Made by a program: the position numbers and the translations under genes
NCBI RefSeq assembly: GCF_004331735.1
Contig: NZ_SJSO01000015.1
Location: 62,001 to 126,000 of the forward strand
Source: Pedobacter psychrodurus
GTDB taxonomy: Bacteria > Bacteroidota > Bacteroidia > Sphingobacteriales > Sphingobacteriaceae
Direction: 5' to 3'
DNA: 64,000 nt
Part shown: positions 42,962 to 50,929 of the stretch, one piece after another
Position numbering within the stretch: the stretch's first letter is position 1
Layout: the number at the start of each line of letters is the position of its first letter
The notes under the pieces: model-generated
What the model saw: the letters and a program-made list of their open reading frames with translations, nothing else
Told to the model about the DNA's origin: nothing
Database searches by the model: none

Positions 42962-43492
42962 TTATTTTGCTTTAATCTCTTCGGCAACCCTACCACATTC
43001 TAACATTTCGTTACCGTAATAAGGATTTTTAATTTCCTTTTCGCTTGATAACCAATCTCCTCCATTTCCTTTATTCGCCATTGGACAATGTTGAACATAG
43101 ATTGTACCTTTTTCTATTTCTGCATTTTTAAGTAAAGCAATTAGATCAGCACTTAAAACAGTAAAATCTTTTCGCTGCGAAACCAGATTATTGCTTGCAG
43201 CAATTTTCCCGGCAATATCAGCAGTGGGTTCGCAACCTTCGTAGGCGGCTAAACTATTTTTTAATACAGCAGCAGATTTTTGTGCACTTACAGCATCAGA
43301 TTTTACCAGCGCATTTTTTAAATCTACATATTGTGTAAATATGGCCAGCTTCTTTTCGTCTTTTATCGAAATCTCATTTTTAACCGATGCAGCATCCGTT
43401 TTGGTGGAGTCGTTAGTTTCAGCAGATTTTTTTTCTGCCTGGTTACAGGCCATTAAAGCGGTAAGTATTGCTATTCCGAATATTCTTTTCAT
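42962..43492 (-). CDS. DUF3347 lipoprotein
   Basis: The 176 residues have a lipoprotein signal (IAILTALMAC, lipid-modified Cys at residue 16). A threonine/serine-rich linker follows, then the DUF3347 domain with FTQYVDLKNALVKSDAVSAQKSAAVLKNSLA and IYVQHCPMANKGNGGDWLSSEKEIKNPYYG. This Cys/His/Met-containing segment is often linked to copper or CusB-type systems. Metal binding here is inferred, and no efflux genes are adjacent. Start set at MKRIFGIAIL, the signal-peptide Met. Confidence 0.85.
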   Translation of the reverse strand: MKRIFGIAILTALMACNQAEKKSAETNDSTKTDAASVKNEISIKDEKKLAIFTQYVDLKNALVKSDAVSAQKSAAVLKNSLAAYEGCEPTADIAGKIAASNNLVSQRKDFTVLSADLIALLKNAEIEKGTIYVQHCPMANKGNGGDWLSSEKEIKNPYYGNEMLECGRVAEEIKAK

Positions 43493-43539
43493 TGTATTTG
43501 GTTTTGGGTTCAAAATAGCAATTAAAATGGTAAATAAAT

Positions 43540-43570
43540 AAAAAAGTCCCGATTTTCATCGGGACTTTAA
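43540..43570 (-). terminator. Intrinsic terminator of the 43,588 barrel gene
   Basis: AAGTCCCGAT and ATCGGGACTT around a 4-base TTTC loop, with an A-run on the plus strand (T-run on the minus strand). Confidence 0.85.
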
Positions 43571-43587
43571 ATTATATGATGTTTTAA

Positions 43588-44139
43588 TTATAATTTGAAA
43601 TTGTAAGCTAGTCTCAGATTAAATTGCCCGGTTTTCATGAAGTAAAGATCAGAAGCGCTATTGTTTACATAACCTTCGTATTTCACACCAAGATCAAGAC
43701 CATTTTTCCATTCATAACCTAAACCTCCGGTATAGATAAAGTTCATGTTGGCACCATCTTTTATAGCTAAACCTGAACCAAGTTCAGTAGCCAGGTACAT
43801 TCTTTCAATCGGGAATACCCTAACACCACCTAATAAAGGAATAAATTCGAATTTAAGCGGGCTACCTTTCCATTTTAAACGGGTATAGCCACCAGAAGCT
43901 GTTACTGCTACGAATGGGCTTAAATCATACTGAAGTTTTACATCTGCACCGTAACCGTAATCCATTTCAGACTTGTCTGGAAATAATCCACCATTTACAC
44001 CTACACCGATTTTAAAAGCCATACCACTTCCGGCTGTCATTGGTTCCGTAGAATCCATGGTTTGTGCTTTTAGGTTTGATGTGGTTAAAATTGCAAGGGC
44101 CGTTAATGTCGTTGCAAAAAGTTTAGTAACTGTTTTCAT
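43588..44139 (-). CDS. Small outer-membrane beta-barrel protein
   Basis: The 183 residues have a signal peptide (TLTALAILTTSNLKAQ) and alternating aromatic strands ending with QFNLRLAYNFKL, the C-terminal aromatic of a barrel. Segments such as LQYDLSPFVAVTASGGYTRLKW and GLGYEWKNGLDLGVKYEGYVNNS recur in the next gene (GLDLAAKYEGYSNNGS), so the two are paralogues. Probably an eight-strand porin-like barrel of unknown role. It has its own terminator. Confidence 0.85.
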   Translation of the reverse strand: MKTVTKLFATTLTALAILTTSNLKAQTMDSTEPMTAGSGMAFKIGVGVNGGLFPDKSEMDYGYGADVKLQYDLSPFVAVTASGGYTRLKWKGSPLKFEFIPLLGGVRVFPIERMYLATELGSGLAIKDGANMNFIYTGGLGYEWKNGLDLGVKYEGYVNNSASDLYFMKTGQFNLRLAYNFKL

Positions 44140-44239
44140 TTTAGATATTTTAAGTTATTAATTAAGGGTTTAGTTTATATACGTTAAAATATCTAATGTG
44201 GATTTTAAAATTTTCATTTTTTTCAGAATGTTGTGAAAT

Positions 44240-44270
44240 AAAAAAGCCCCGACTTTAGTCGGGGCTTTCG
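44240..44270 (-). terminator. Intrinsic terminator of the 44,290 barrel gene
   Basis: AAAGCCCCGACT and AGTCGGGGCTTT surround a 2-base loop, with a T-run on the minus strand. Confidence 0.85.
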
Positions 44271-44289
44271 ATATGATCTGTGATTAAGT

Positions 44290-44790
44290 TTACAAGCTAA
44301 ATCCGTAAGCTAAACGAATACCAGCGAAACCAATACTGCCATTGTTTGAGTAACCTTCATATTTAGCAGCTAAATCTAAACCATTACTCCATGCATAACC
44401 AATTGCTGGAGAGTAAACAAATGAAGTACCTGAACCCTTATTTGTGCCAAAACCAGCACCAAGCTCAGCTAAACCATAAGCGCCTGCTCCTGAATCATTA
44501 AAGAAATATTTTGCACCAACCTTAACTGGGATAATTCCAAAACTTCCACCTCCGTAAGAGTCTTTTATTGAGAAGTTATTATAACCTGCTGTAACAGGAA
44601 TAGATAATTGTTTATCAACGTTAAATTGATATCTAATGTCTCCACCTACTACTAAGCCATATCCAGTTGTTGTTCCAGCACCTACATTTAATCCTATGCC
44701 TAAGTTTCTAGATTGCGCGTTAGCATTTGTAGTAAAGAATAAAGCCACGACAGCTGCTGAAGTAGCAATAATTTTAGTAATTGTTTTCAT
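44290..44790 (-). CDS. Small outer-membrane beta-barrel protein, paralogue
   Basis: The 166 residues have a signal peptide ending ATSAAVVALFFTTNANAQ and a glycine/aromatic barrel ending GFAGIRLAYGFSL. The IGYAWSNGLDLAAKYEGYSNNG segment is shared with the neighbouring paralogue. Tandem duplication with separate terminators suggests independent expression. Function unknown. Confidence 0.85.
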   Translation of the reverse strand: MKTITKIIATSAAVVALFFTTNANAQSRNLGIGLNVGAGTTTGYGLVVGGDIRYQFNVDKQLSIPVTAGYNNFSIKDSYGGGSFGIIPVKVGAKYFFNDSGAGAYGLAELGAGFGTNKGSGTSFVYSPAIGYAWSNGLDLAAKYEGYSNNGSIGFAGIRLAYGFSL

Positions 44791-44910
44791 TTAAGGTTAT
44801 TATTATTTTTGAGTTAAACTAATATGTTCCAACAAACACAAAGGTTGTGCCAAAAGGGCTTTTTTGAAGCAATTTAGACCTTATTCCAACGTTAAAATGA
44901 CTAATAAAAG

Positions 44911-45840
44911 TTAATTTTCGCTAATTGAAACTTTTTCAATAATCAGCTGTTGTAGTAAGTTTGTATCCGCTGAAGCATCTAGCCAAATGATCTCCACATT
45001 GTCCTTTTCCATTTTTCTAAAAAAAGTATTTTGTCGTTTGGCATATTGGCAAATGGCAATGCCAAGTCTTAGCTTTAATTCTTCAAAAGTTAATAATCCA
45101 TCCAGGTAGTTTACGATGAATTTATATTCTAGTCCGTAGAAAACCAATATTTCTTTACTAATGCCTTCTTTAAGCAATTGAGCTACCTCCTCGATTAAGC
45201 CTGCTTTGAATCTTTGATCCAATCTTGCCAGGATTTTTGCACGTGTTATTTCCACTTCATTCTTTAATCCAAAAATAATGGGTTTAATTTCAGGCCGCGC
45301 TATAGCTTCCAGCGTATTATGTTTCAAATATTCTGCTATCTCTAATGCACGGATTAATCTCTTTTTTGAGGATAGATCAACATGATCAATATTTTGGTTT
45401 TTATCACTTTGCAATTTTGAAATCAATTCTTCTTTCGATAATAAATTGAATTGATCTCTTAGTTGTTGATTTACAGGAATCGCAGTAAAAGTTTGATTTT
45501 GCAAAAGGCTGTGAATGTACATTCCTGTTCCGCCACAAAGGATGGGTATTTTGTTTTTTTCTATTATAGATTCAAAGGCCTTGTAGAAATCGTTTTTAAA
45601 GGCATCTACGTGATAACGTGCGCCCGGCGCTAAAATATCGATTAAATGATAAGGGATTGTTTTGCCGTTAATCTGATATTCTTGCAAATCTTTTCCTGTA
45701 CCAATATCCATCCGTTTAAATATCTGACGGCTATCGGCACTAATAATTTCTCCATTTAGCGCATCAGCAACCTTTACGGCAAGTTTCGTTTTACCCGATG
45801 CCGTTGCACCTAAAATGATGATGAGATTGTGCCTATTCAT
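44911..45840 (-). CDS. miaA: tRNA dimethylallyltransferase
   Basis: Transfers the dimethylallyl group to A37 of tRNAs reading U-starting codons. The 309 residues contain P-loop GATASGKT, ISADSRQIFKRMDIGTGK, ILCGGTGMYIHSLL, and a C-terminal region with AICQYAKRQNTFFRK. Its ATG overlaps the stop of the upstream phage-endonuclease-like gene by one base (TAATG), so translation is coupled. It is the last gene of the run from the MBL hydrolase. Confidence 0.96.
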   Translation of the reverse strand: MNRHNLIIILGATASGKTKLAVKVADALNGEIISADSRQIFKRMDIGTGKDLQEYQINGKTIPYHLIDILAPGARYHVDAFKNDFYKAFESIIEKNKIPILCGGTGMYIHSLLQNQTFTAIPVNQQLRDQFNLLSKEELISKLQSDKNQNIDHVDLSSKKRLIRALEIAEYLKHNTLEAIARPEIKPIIFGLKNEVEITRAKILARLDQRFKAGLIEEVAQLLKEGISKEILVFYGLEYKFIVNYLDGLLTFEELKLRLGIAICQYAKRQNTFFRKMEKDNVEIIWLDASADTNLLQQLIIEKVSISEN

Positions 45841-46622
45841 TAAAATTTGAGAATAAACTTTAAACTTCCTGTGTTAAACACTTCCTTTGACAAAACCTGA
45901 TGGTCTTTTTTAAGCTGACGATTTAGGTTTTCATCCAGAACATATATTTGAGGTTCCAAAATTGCTGTTTGCTTAAAACCTAATTTGATATAAGCCTCTC
46001 CTGCAGACCAATCGCGATCTGCGTAGGTCATCAGGTCATTAGGTTTATACGTTTCAGCGAAAAAAGCAATCAGCTTACTTAGCCCTCCGGTAATAGAATA
46101 ACCAGCTTTAACGGCAAACCTGATCAATTCTGCCGATTTATAATTTTCGGTATGATTCATTTTGCGAAGTGCCGAAAAAGTAGCAACGGCCACGAGTTCA
46201 TCTTTTTCAACTAAACCAATTTTATAGCGGCTACTTACTGATCCCTGCAAGTGATTTTCAATTAAAAAAGAATCAGAAACTGGTTTAGTAATTTTGAATA
46301 CTTTGGTTTTTCTACCGTGAATACGGATATTTTTGCCAAGCAGAGATTTTATTCTCGCTAAAACCTGATCTGGTTTTGATTGCCATAGGTCTTCCCAAAG
46401 GTGAATGAGTTTAATACCTTCTTGGTAATATCTTTCTTGCAACCCAATGAAATCTTGTGGGGTAAATTTATGGTTTAAACTTACCAGATGAATTAATAAT
46501 TGATGATGAATTCGTAATAACCGAAATTTATCTTCTATAAAAAAAAGGCACTCAATTTTATTATTAGCAAGTGCCAAACTTAATTGATGATGCCAGTTAA
46601 AATCAGAGGTTAAATTATTCAA
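45840..46622 (-). CDS. Phage homing-endonuclease-like protein (Vsr-type C-terminal domain), probably domesticated
   Basis: The 260 residues include GIKLIHLWEDLWQSKPDQV (about 69-87), LGKNIRIHGRKTK (about 95-107), FLIENHLQGSVSSRYKIGLVE (about 119-139), and SITGGLSKLIAFF with YADRDWSAGEAYIKLGF (about 176-216). I recall this chain of motifs from phage homing-endonuclease-like proteins, which usually read IHIYEDEW, NHLQG, VVGGASKLL and SYADRRWS. The N-terminal part that would carry nuclease and zinc-finger elements has no clear catalytic motif. Because it is chromosomal, in an operon and coupled by TAATG to miaA, I infer a host-adopted, maybe DNA- or tRNA-related role. Confidence 0.6.
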   Translation of the reverse strand: MNNLTSDFNWHHQLSLALANNKIECLFFIEDKFRLLRIHHQLLIHLVSLNHKFTPQDFIGLQERYYQEGIKLIHLWEDLWQSKPDQVLARIKSLLGKNIRIHGRKTKVFKITKPVSDSFLIENHLQGSVSSRYKIGLVEKDELVAVATFSALRKMNHTENYKSAELIRFAVKAGYSITGGLSKLIAFFAETYKPNDLMTYADRDWSAGEAYIKLGFKQTAILEPQIYVLDENLNRQLKKDHQVLSKEVFNTGSLKFILKF

Positions 46623-46676
46623 TCAGTAGAAGATTATGCAGAAAAATTATCTGCTGCAAATTTAACCATCAGATTG

Positions 46677-47039
46677 TTAAATCCATTCTTTTTCTTTAAA
46701 GTTAGTATGGATAATTTCTACGAGGGTTTCTACTTCCTTTAATTTAGGATCATCCAATTCAGTAATTTTTAAACCTGCGGTATTTTCTCCGAAGTGGCTT
46801 AAGTTCTGATTCGTTGTAGAAAATTCGGTTGTATTTATTTTAACTTCTACTTCGCTCCCATTAATGTAAACACCAGTAAAAAAGCGTTCAGTTATTTTTT
46901 CTCCGCTTAGCTCAATATTTTTTTCACTATACAAATCGTATCCTGTTTCGGAGTTTTCATGTACGGTGTAACCACGTGTAGCATACGGTTGTATTCCGGC
47001 CCTAATGGTTTGAAAAATTTCTACAAGATCAGTTTTCAT
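46677..47039 (-). CDS. Hypothetical protein, 120 aa
   Basis: No signal peptide or membrane segment. The sequence (MKTDLVEIFQTIRAGIQPYA, YDLYSEKNIELSGEK, SEVEVKINTTEFSTTNQNL, LVEIIHTNFKEKEWI) looks like a small soluble alpha/beta protein with typical codon use. Family not recognised. It lies between the MBL hydrolase and the endonuclease-like gene with gaps of 52 and 54 bases, so it is probably in the same transcript. Confidence 0.75.
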   Translation of the reverse strand: MKTDLVEIFQTIRAGIQPYATRGYTVHENSETGYDLYSEKNIELSGEKITERFFTGVYINGSEVEVKINTTEFSTTNQNLSHFGENTAGLKITELDDPKLKEVETLVEIIHTNFKEKEWI

Positions 47040-47091
47040 AATTGTATTTGATTTTAGAATTAAACACCATAGTACAATTATTGTTTAGTTT

Positions 47092-48207
47092 TTATTCTTC
47101 CAGCCACCAGTTTTCGGTAGGCAGATATTCAGTTATAATTATTGTTTCCCCTAATTTCGGCGTAACCAAAGGAAGCTGTTTTGCTGCAGCAGCTAGAACG
47201 ACTCTTTTAATGGGCTCGTTCCATGGATGCATGGCTAAGCTAAATTTACCCCAATGTACTGGCATTAAAACTTTTGCTTTTAAATCGATTGCAGCCTGCA
47301 CTGTTTCTTCCGGAAACATGTGGATATATGGCCAATAGGCATTATATTGCCCACATTCGAGCAGGGCTAAATCGAAAGGGCCAAACTCCTCACCTATTTT
47401 GGCGAAGTGTGTATCGTAGCCAGAATCGCCTCCCAAAAAGAGTTTATATTTGGCAGTGCTCAGTACGAATGCCGACCAAAGGGTTTGATTTCTTTTAAAT
47501 TTCCTTCCGGTAAAATGCCTCGCCGGAACAGCAGTTAAAACTAAGCTATTAAACAACGTTAGCGATTCATTCCAGCGCAACTCATTTATCTTATCGGCTT
47601 TAATTCCCCATTTTTCTAAATGTTCCCCCACGCCAAGCGAAGTAACAATCGTTTTAACTTGTAGTGCAATCTTTAAGATACTATTATAATCCAGGTGATC
47701 ATAATGATCGTGTGTAATGATCAGGATATCGATATTTTTAAACTCTTCTGCTTTTACTACATCCGTACCCAAAAAGGCCTTACTCCCGATAAATGAAAAT
47801 GGAGAAGGAGTTTTGCTGAAAATAGGATCAACCAGAATTCTTAAACCTTCTACTTTGATCAGGTAAGATGAATGGCCAAACCAGATAATTTCAGGAGCAT
47901 CGCTTTTAGGCTTTCCGTTTAAGTTAGGTGCAATAAAAGGAAGTGCTTTATCTGGAGCCTTATTAGGATGTTTTTCGAAAAGAAATGCGTTTAAAACCTT
48001 AAGAAAGCTAACACCTTCTGGTTGCATGGGTGTTATCGATTGGTTTTGTAATGCACCATCCTTGTAATTGGGCAATTGATGGATTTTCTCCAGCCTTAAA
48101 TCTTTTGGTAAACGGCCAAAAACCGGAATATTGGTAATAATAAAAAACATTACAACCAAAAAGAGTACAATATATACAGCTATCATTTCAATTAAAAATA
48201 AAACCAA
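47092..48207 (-). CDS. Membrane-anchored metallo-beta-lactamase-fold hydrolase (UlaG/NAPE-PLD-like)
   Basis: The 371 residues start with a transmembrane anchor (FLIEMIAVYIVLFLVVMFFI). The fold carries the zinc motif HDHYDHLDY, FGHSSYLIKVEGLRILVDPIF ahead of it, PARHFTGRKF and LFLGGDSGYDTHF, and the last ligand-bearing segment LMPVHWGKFSLAMHPW. Close to the UlaG/NAPE-PLD group of phosphodiester or lactone hydrolases. Substrate unknown. First gene of the probable MBL-hypothetical-endonuclease-like-miaA operon. Confidence 0.88.
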   Translation of the reverse strand: MVLFLIEMIAVYIVLFLVVMFFIITNIPVFGRLPKDLRLEKIHQLPNYKDGALQNQSITPMQPEGVSFLKVLNAFLFEKHPNKAPDKALPFIAPNLNGKPKSDAPEIIWFGHSSYLIKVEGLRILVDPIFSKTPSPFSFIGSKAFLGTDVVKAEEFKNIDILIITHDHYDHLDYNSILKIALQVKTIVTSLGVGEHLEKWGIKADKINELRWNESLTLFNSLVLTAVPARHFTGRKFKRNQTLWSAFVLSTAKYKLFLGGDSGYDTHFAKIGEEFGPFDLALLECGQYNAYWPYIHMFPEETVQAAIDLKAKVLMPVHWGKFSLAMHPWNEPIKRVVLAAAAKQLPLVTPKLGETIIITEYLPTENWWLEE

Positions 48208-48282
48208 AGTATGAATATGCTTTTATAAAAATAGCTTCAGCTATATATATGACGTATGGATTACTTCCCTCCACCTCATTAT

Positions 48283-48313
48283 TTAACAAAAAATGCCTCA
48301 AATTTTGAGGCAT
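48283..48313 (-). terminator. Minus-strand terminator hairpin upstream of the MBL gene
   Basis: On the minus strand AATGCCTCAAA and TTTGAGGCATT form a perfect stem followed by six T residues. It lies about 75 bases upstream of the MBL start, with no annotated gene to terminate, so it may block antisense transcripts or attenuate the operon. Confidence 0.7.
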
Positions 48314-48375
48314 TACAACAATAGCTAGGAATAACTTGTTTAACGAATTACGTTATTAAAAATGCGTAAATTTTA

Positions 48376-48383
48376 TACCTTTG
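48376..48383 (+). promoter_or_regulatory. -7 box driving a small RNA
   Basis: TACCTTTG fits TAnnTTTG exactly, five bases before GGGTTA, the first base-paired element of the predicted RNA. Confidence 0.5.
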
Positions 48384-48387
48384 AAAT

Positions 48388-48480
48388 GGGTTAAACATAT
48401 AGCTTAGATAACTTATTGTTTCCTGTTAGCAGGAAAATAACCCGTTTAACGAGGAGTGGTACGAACACTTCTCGTTTTTT
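48388..48480 (+). ncRNA. Predicted 93-nt structured noncoding RNA
   Basis: After a strict promoter box the sequence starts GGGTTA, which pairs with TAACCC (48438-48443). Inside is a perfect 7-bp hairpin TTTCCTG/CAGGAAA with loop TTAG (48419-48436). The 3' end is a terminator, ACGAGGAGTG ... CACTTCTCGT, followed by TTTTTT. GTTAAAC (48390-48396) can alternatively pair with GTTTAAC (48444-48450), so two states are possible. No open frame of useful length lies in it. The family is unknown to me; not 6S, SRP or tmRNA by features. Confidence 0.5.
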
Positions 48481-48485
48481 CTTTT

Positions 48486-48533
48486 AAACACCCCTCAATT
48501 GAGGGGCATTTTTTGTTAATCATTGGGGTGTTT
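48486..48533 (+). terminator. Second hairpin cluster downstream of the small RNA
   Basis: CCCCTCAATTGAGGGG (48491-48506) is a perfect palindrome followed by CATTTTTTG. AAACACCCC (48486-48494) can instead pair with GGGGTGTTT (48525-48533), giving two mutually exclusive folds. Confidence 0.6.
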
Positions 48534-48703
48534 CTTTATCATTACAACTCATTTTTAATGTCGAAATTCGTTTTAAACGATCCAAAATTGTTTTCTACTT
48601 ATAAATTTCCTATTATTAATTTTTAGAATAATGTATGGTTTTACTTCCCCGAATGTATCGATATTTACAGGTGGAAGAAAAGAAATGAAAGAAAAAAACA
48701 ACG

Positions 48704-48723
48704 CAAACGTTTGATTAATTTTG
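48704..48723 (+). promoter_or_regulatory. LacI-type operator CAAACGTTTG overlapping the lacI promoter
   Basis: The palindrome CAAACGTTTG (48704-48713, with CG before it) lies directly in front of TAATTTTG (48716-48723), a strict TAnnTTTG box, so it sits between -33 and -7 of the regulator's own promoter. This implies autoregulation. Confidence 0.7.
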
Positions 48724-48767
48724 TAATATTACATATTGAAGAAATTTAATGTAGTTTAGCACTTAGA

Positions 48768-49784
48768 ATGCAATCGAAACCAACCACAATCAAAGAAATA
48801 GCCAGAATTTTAAACATTTCTCCCTCTAGTGTTTCCAGGGGATTGCACGATCATCCCAGTATTGGAGCCGTAACGAGAGAGAAAATTAAACAGTTGGCAA
48901 AGTCTCTAAACTATGAGCCTAACAATGCTGCAATCCTTTTTCAGAAGGGAAAGACTTATACTATTGGTGTAATTTTACCTGAACTTTCTGAGCACTTTTT
49001 CTCCATTGCCATTTCTGCAATTGAAGATGAGGCGATTAAGAAAAATTACACGGTTATTTTTGCCCAGTCGCATGATAACTACGAGCAGGAAGTAAAACTC
49101 GTTGAAAAAATGAAGAATCAGCGTGTTGATGGCTTGTTGGTATCCATCAGTAAAGACACTTCGAAATTTGATCATTTTGAGAAGCTGAATTCTTTCAATA
49201 TCCCTGTTGTATTTTTTGATCGGATACCACCTTTTAAAAATGTTCATTACGTAGCTTGTAGTTTAGAAAGTGCTACTATAAAGGCCGTTAACTACCTACT
49301 TAAAAAGGGACATAGAAGTATTGGAATGATTAATGGGCCAACTACTTTATATGCGAGTGAAGAACGTAAAGATGGTTATATGCAAGCCATTACTTTTAAC
49401 CGTTTAAAGTTCGATCCATCTTTGGTGGTGAACTGTGATTTAACTGAGGAAGGCACTATCGACGCTGCCAATCAATTTTTAAACCATAAGCGTAAACCTA
49501 CGGCAATTGTAGCCTTTAACGATTATGTAGCACTCTTCTTGATCAAGTATTTCAAAAAACTGAATGTAATTAATGATTTTGATGTGGTGAGTTACGCAAA
49601 TCTGCCAATTATCAGCTACTTAGATAATTCGCCTGTAGCTTCAGTAGAGCAATATCCATATTTACAAGGACAAAAGGCTGCCAATATCTTGTTAGATCTT
49701 ATTCATAGTCCTAATTCTGAGAATCAAGCCTATTACAATACCATTGTAGAGTCTGATTTAATTGTAAACGAGGTAAAAGAATAA
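48768..49784 (+). CDS. LacI family transcriptional regulator
   Basis: The 338 residues have an N-terminal LacI helix-turn-helix and hinge (TIKEIARILNISPSSVSRGL, then HPSIGAVTREKIKQLAKSLNYEPN) and a periplasmic-binding-protein-like domain (IGVILPELSEHFFSIAISAIEDEA, PTAIVAFNDYVALFLIKYF, SVEQYPYLQGQKAANILL). The effector is probably a sugar or related metabolite, not identifiable here. Its promoter and its 3' end each carry CAAACGTTTG. No sugar-use operon is adjacent, so its other targets lie elsewhere. Confidence 0.93.
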   Translation: MQSKPTTIKEIARILNISPSSVSRGLHDHPSIGAVTREKIKQLAKSLNYEPNNAAILFQKGKTYTIGVILPELSEHFFSIAISAIEDEAIKKNYTVIFAQSHDNYEQEVKLVEKMKNQRVDGLLVSISKDTSKFDHFEKLNSFNIPVVFFDRIPPFKNVHYVACSLESATIKAVNYLLKKGHRSIGMINGPTTLYASEERKDGYMQAITFNRLKFDPSLVVNCDLTEEGTIDAANQFLNHKRKPTAIVAFNDYVALFLIKYFKKLNVINDFDVVSYANLPIISYLDNSPVASVEQYPYLQGQKAANILLDLIHSPNSENQAYYNTIVESDLIVNEVKE

Positions 49785-49785
49785 A

Positions 49786-49797
49786 CAAACGTTTGCG
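49786..49797 (+). promoter_or_regulatory. Second LacI-type operator at the 3' end of the lacI gene
   Basis: CAAACGTTTGCG is the exact reverse complement of CGCAAACGTTTG at 48702-48713. It begins one base after the lacI stop codon and ends 8 bases before the end of the converging AraC gene. Confidence 0.65.
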
Positions 49798-49805
49798 CTG
49801 AATTT

Positions 49806-50741
49806 CTAGCTTTTATTTAAACTTCCTGGTAAAATATTATACTGTTTTTTAAAAGCTGTGATAAAGTGTTGGGCGTTTTTATAGCCTACAAGAAAAGAAA
49901 CTTCGTTTACAGTTTTCTTTTCCTTGGATAGAAAATAATGGGCCTTTTCCATCCTGATCTTATGGAGATAACCAAATACAGTATGCCCAATTAATTCCTT
50001 AAAACCTCTTTTAAGCTTATAATCATTAATACCAACCTTACGCGACAGCTCCATTAACGAATTCGGATGTTGTAAATCGTACTCTACCAATTGTTTGGCC
50101 AACAGAATTTTTTCTACATCCTCCTTTTTTAAAACGAGTATTTGTTTTTCTAGTTTTTGATTAAAATAAGCGATAATTAACTCAAATATCCTGGCTTCCA
50201 GAAATAGGCGCTTTATCCTACCCTCGTGCTTAGGGTAAATAATTTGCTGCAGTATCAACCCGATTTCCGGGCTAATGGATTTTTGAATTGCAGTTTTGAT
50301 ATAATTAATAAGTTCTCCGCCAGTTACCTCTCGGAAATACTGTTCTGTGAGCTGTATATAAAGGTATCTGCTTTTCGCTGTTACCTTAAATTTAATCGAA
50401 TTAACGTTGCCTATATTAAAATCCTGCTCGTTTTTAATCAATGATGAAAAATTATCCTGTTCATGATTATAACAATAATTGATCGCACCGCTCATACAAA
50501 ATAGAAAGCCGATATGTTGCTGAGAAGATTCTAAGCAAAAATTCTCTTCCTGATGCGGATCGATCTCAATAATACCAATGTGAATTCCCCTAAACCACTT
50601 TTCTTTTACATGGTATTTCACACCGTCCTTTTCCAATGTTACAGCCTCCTCATTTACATCCTTAATACTATCAAAATTATCAGGATAGGTATTCTTATAA
50701 ATAATTTTTCCTTTTGGATATGTTGAGAGTTTAATTTTCAT
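49806..50741 (-). CDS. AraC family regulator of the heme-uptake operon
   Basis: The 311 residues have a sensing N-terminal region (GFLFCMSGAINYCYNHEQDN) and a C-terminal pair of helix-turn-helix motifs (NSLMELSRKVGINDYKLKRGFKELIG, TVNEVSFLVGYKNAQHFITAFKKQY). It resembles PchR/YbtA-type activators, often placed beside TonB receptors. It is divergent from the heme receptor gene. Direct repeats in the shared 190-base gap are good binding-site candidates. Effector (iron or heme status) inferred. Confidence 0.88.
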   Translation of the reverse strand: MKIKLSTYPKGKIIYKNTYPDNFDSIKDVNEEAVTLEKDGVKYHVKEKWFRGIHIGIIEIDPHQEENFCLESSQQHIGFLFCMSGAINYCYNHEQDNFSSLIKNEQDFNIGNVNSIKFKVTAKSRYLYIQLTEQYFREVTGGELINYIKTAIQKSISPEIGLILQQIIYPKHEGRIKRLFLEARIFELIIAYFNQKLEKQILVLKKEDVEKILLAKQLVEYDLQHPNSLMELSRKVGINDYKLKRGFKELIGHTVFGYLHKIRMEKAHYFLSKEKKTVNEVSFLVGYKNAQHFITAFKKQYNILPGSLNKS

Positions 50742-50836
50742 CTGTATGTATTCTTTTTTAAAGGTGATGAAGCTATCATGATTTTATTCATTCCATTGAG
50801 TGATTTAAAAAATCATGATGGTTTCCTATTCATTTA

Positions 50837-50873
50837 ATCCGTTTGGCGGTATTAATTATCCGTTTAACGTTAT
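50837..50873 (+). promoter_or_regulatory. Two direct repeats upstream of the heme receptor gene, likely AraC sites
   Basis: ATCCGTTTGGCGGTAT (50837-50852) and ATCCGTTTAACGTTAT (50858-50873) agree at 13 of 16 positions and are 21 bases apart (two turns). The next candidate box, CAAATTTG (50894-50901), starts about 20 bases after the second copy. This is a typical activator arrangement overlapping the -33 region. Confidence 0.6.
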
Positions 50874-50929
50874 CTGTTTTTTGTGATTATCTACAAATTT
50901 GCATAATTATTTATAATTAGTCTAAATAA

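Noticed and set aside
45840..46622. Part of a prophage
   Set aside because: No phage structural, integrase or lysis genes are near, and the flanks are housekeeping genes.
48388..48480. 6S, SRP or tmRNA identity for the small RNA
   Set aside because: Too short for 6S and tmRNA, and the conserved SRP loop sequence is absent.
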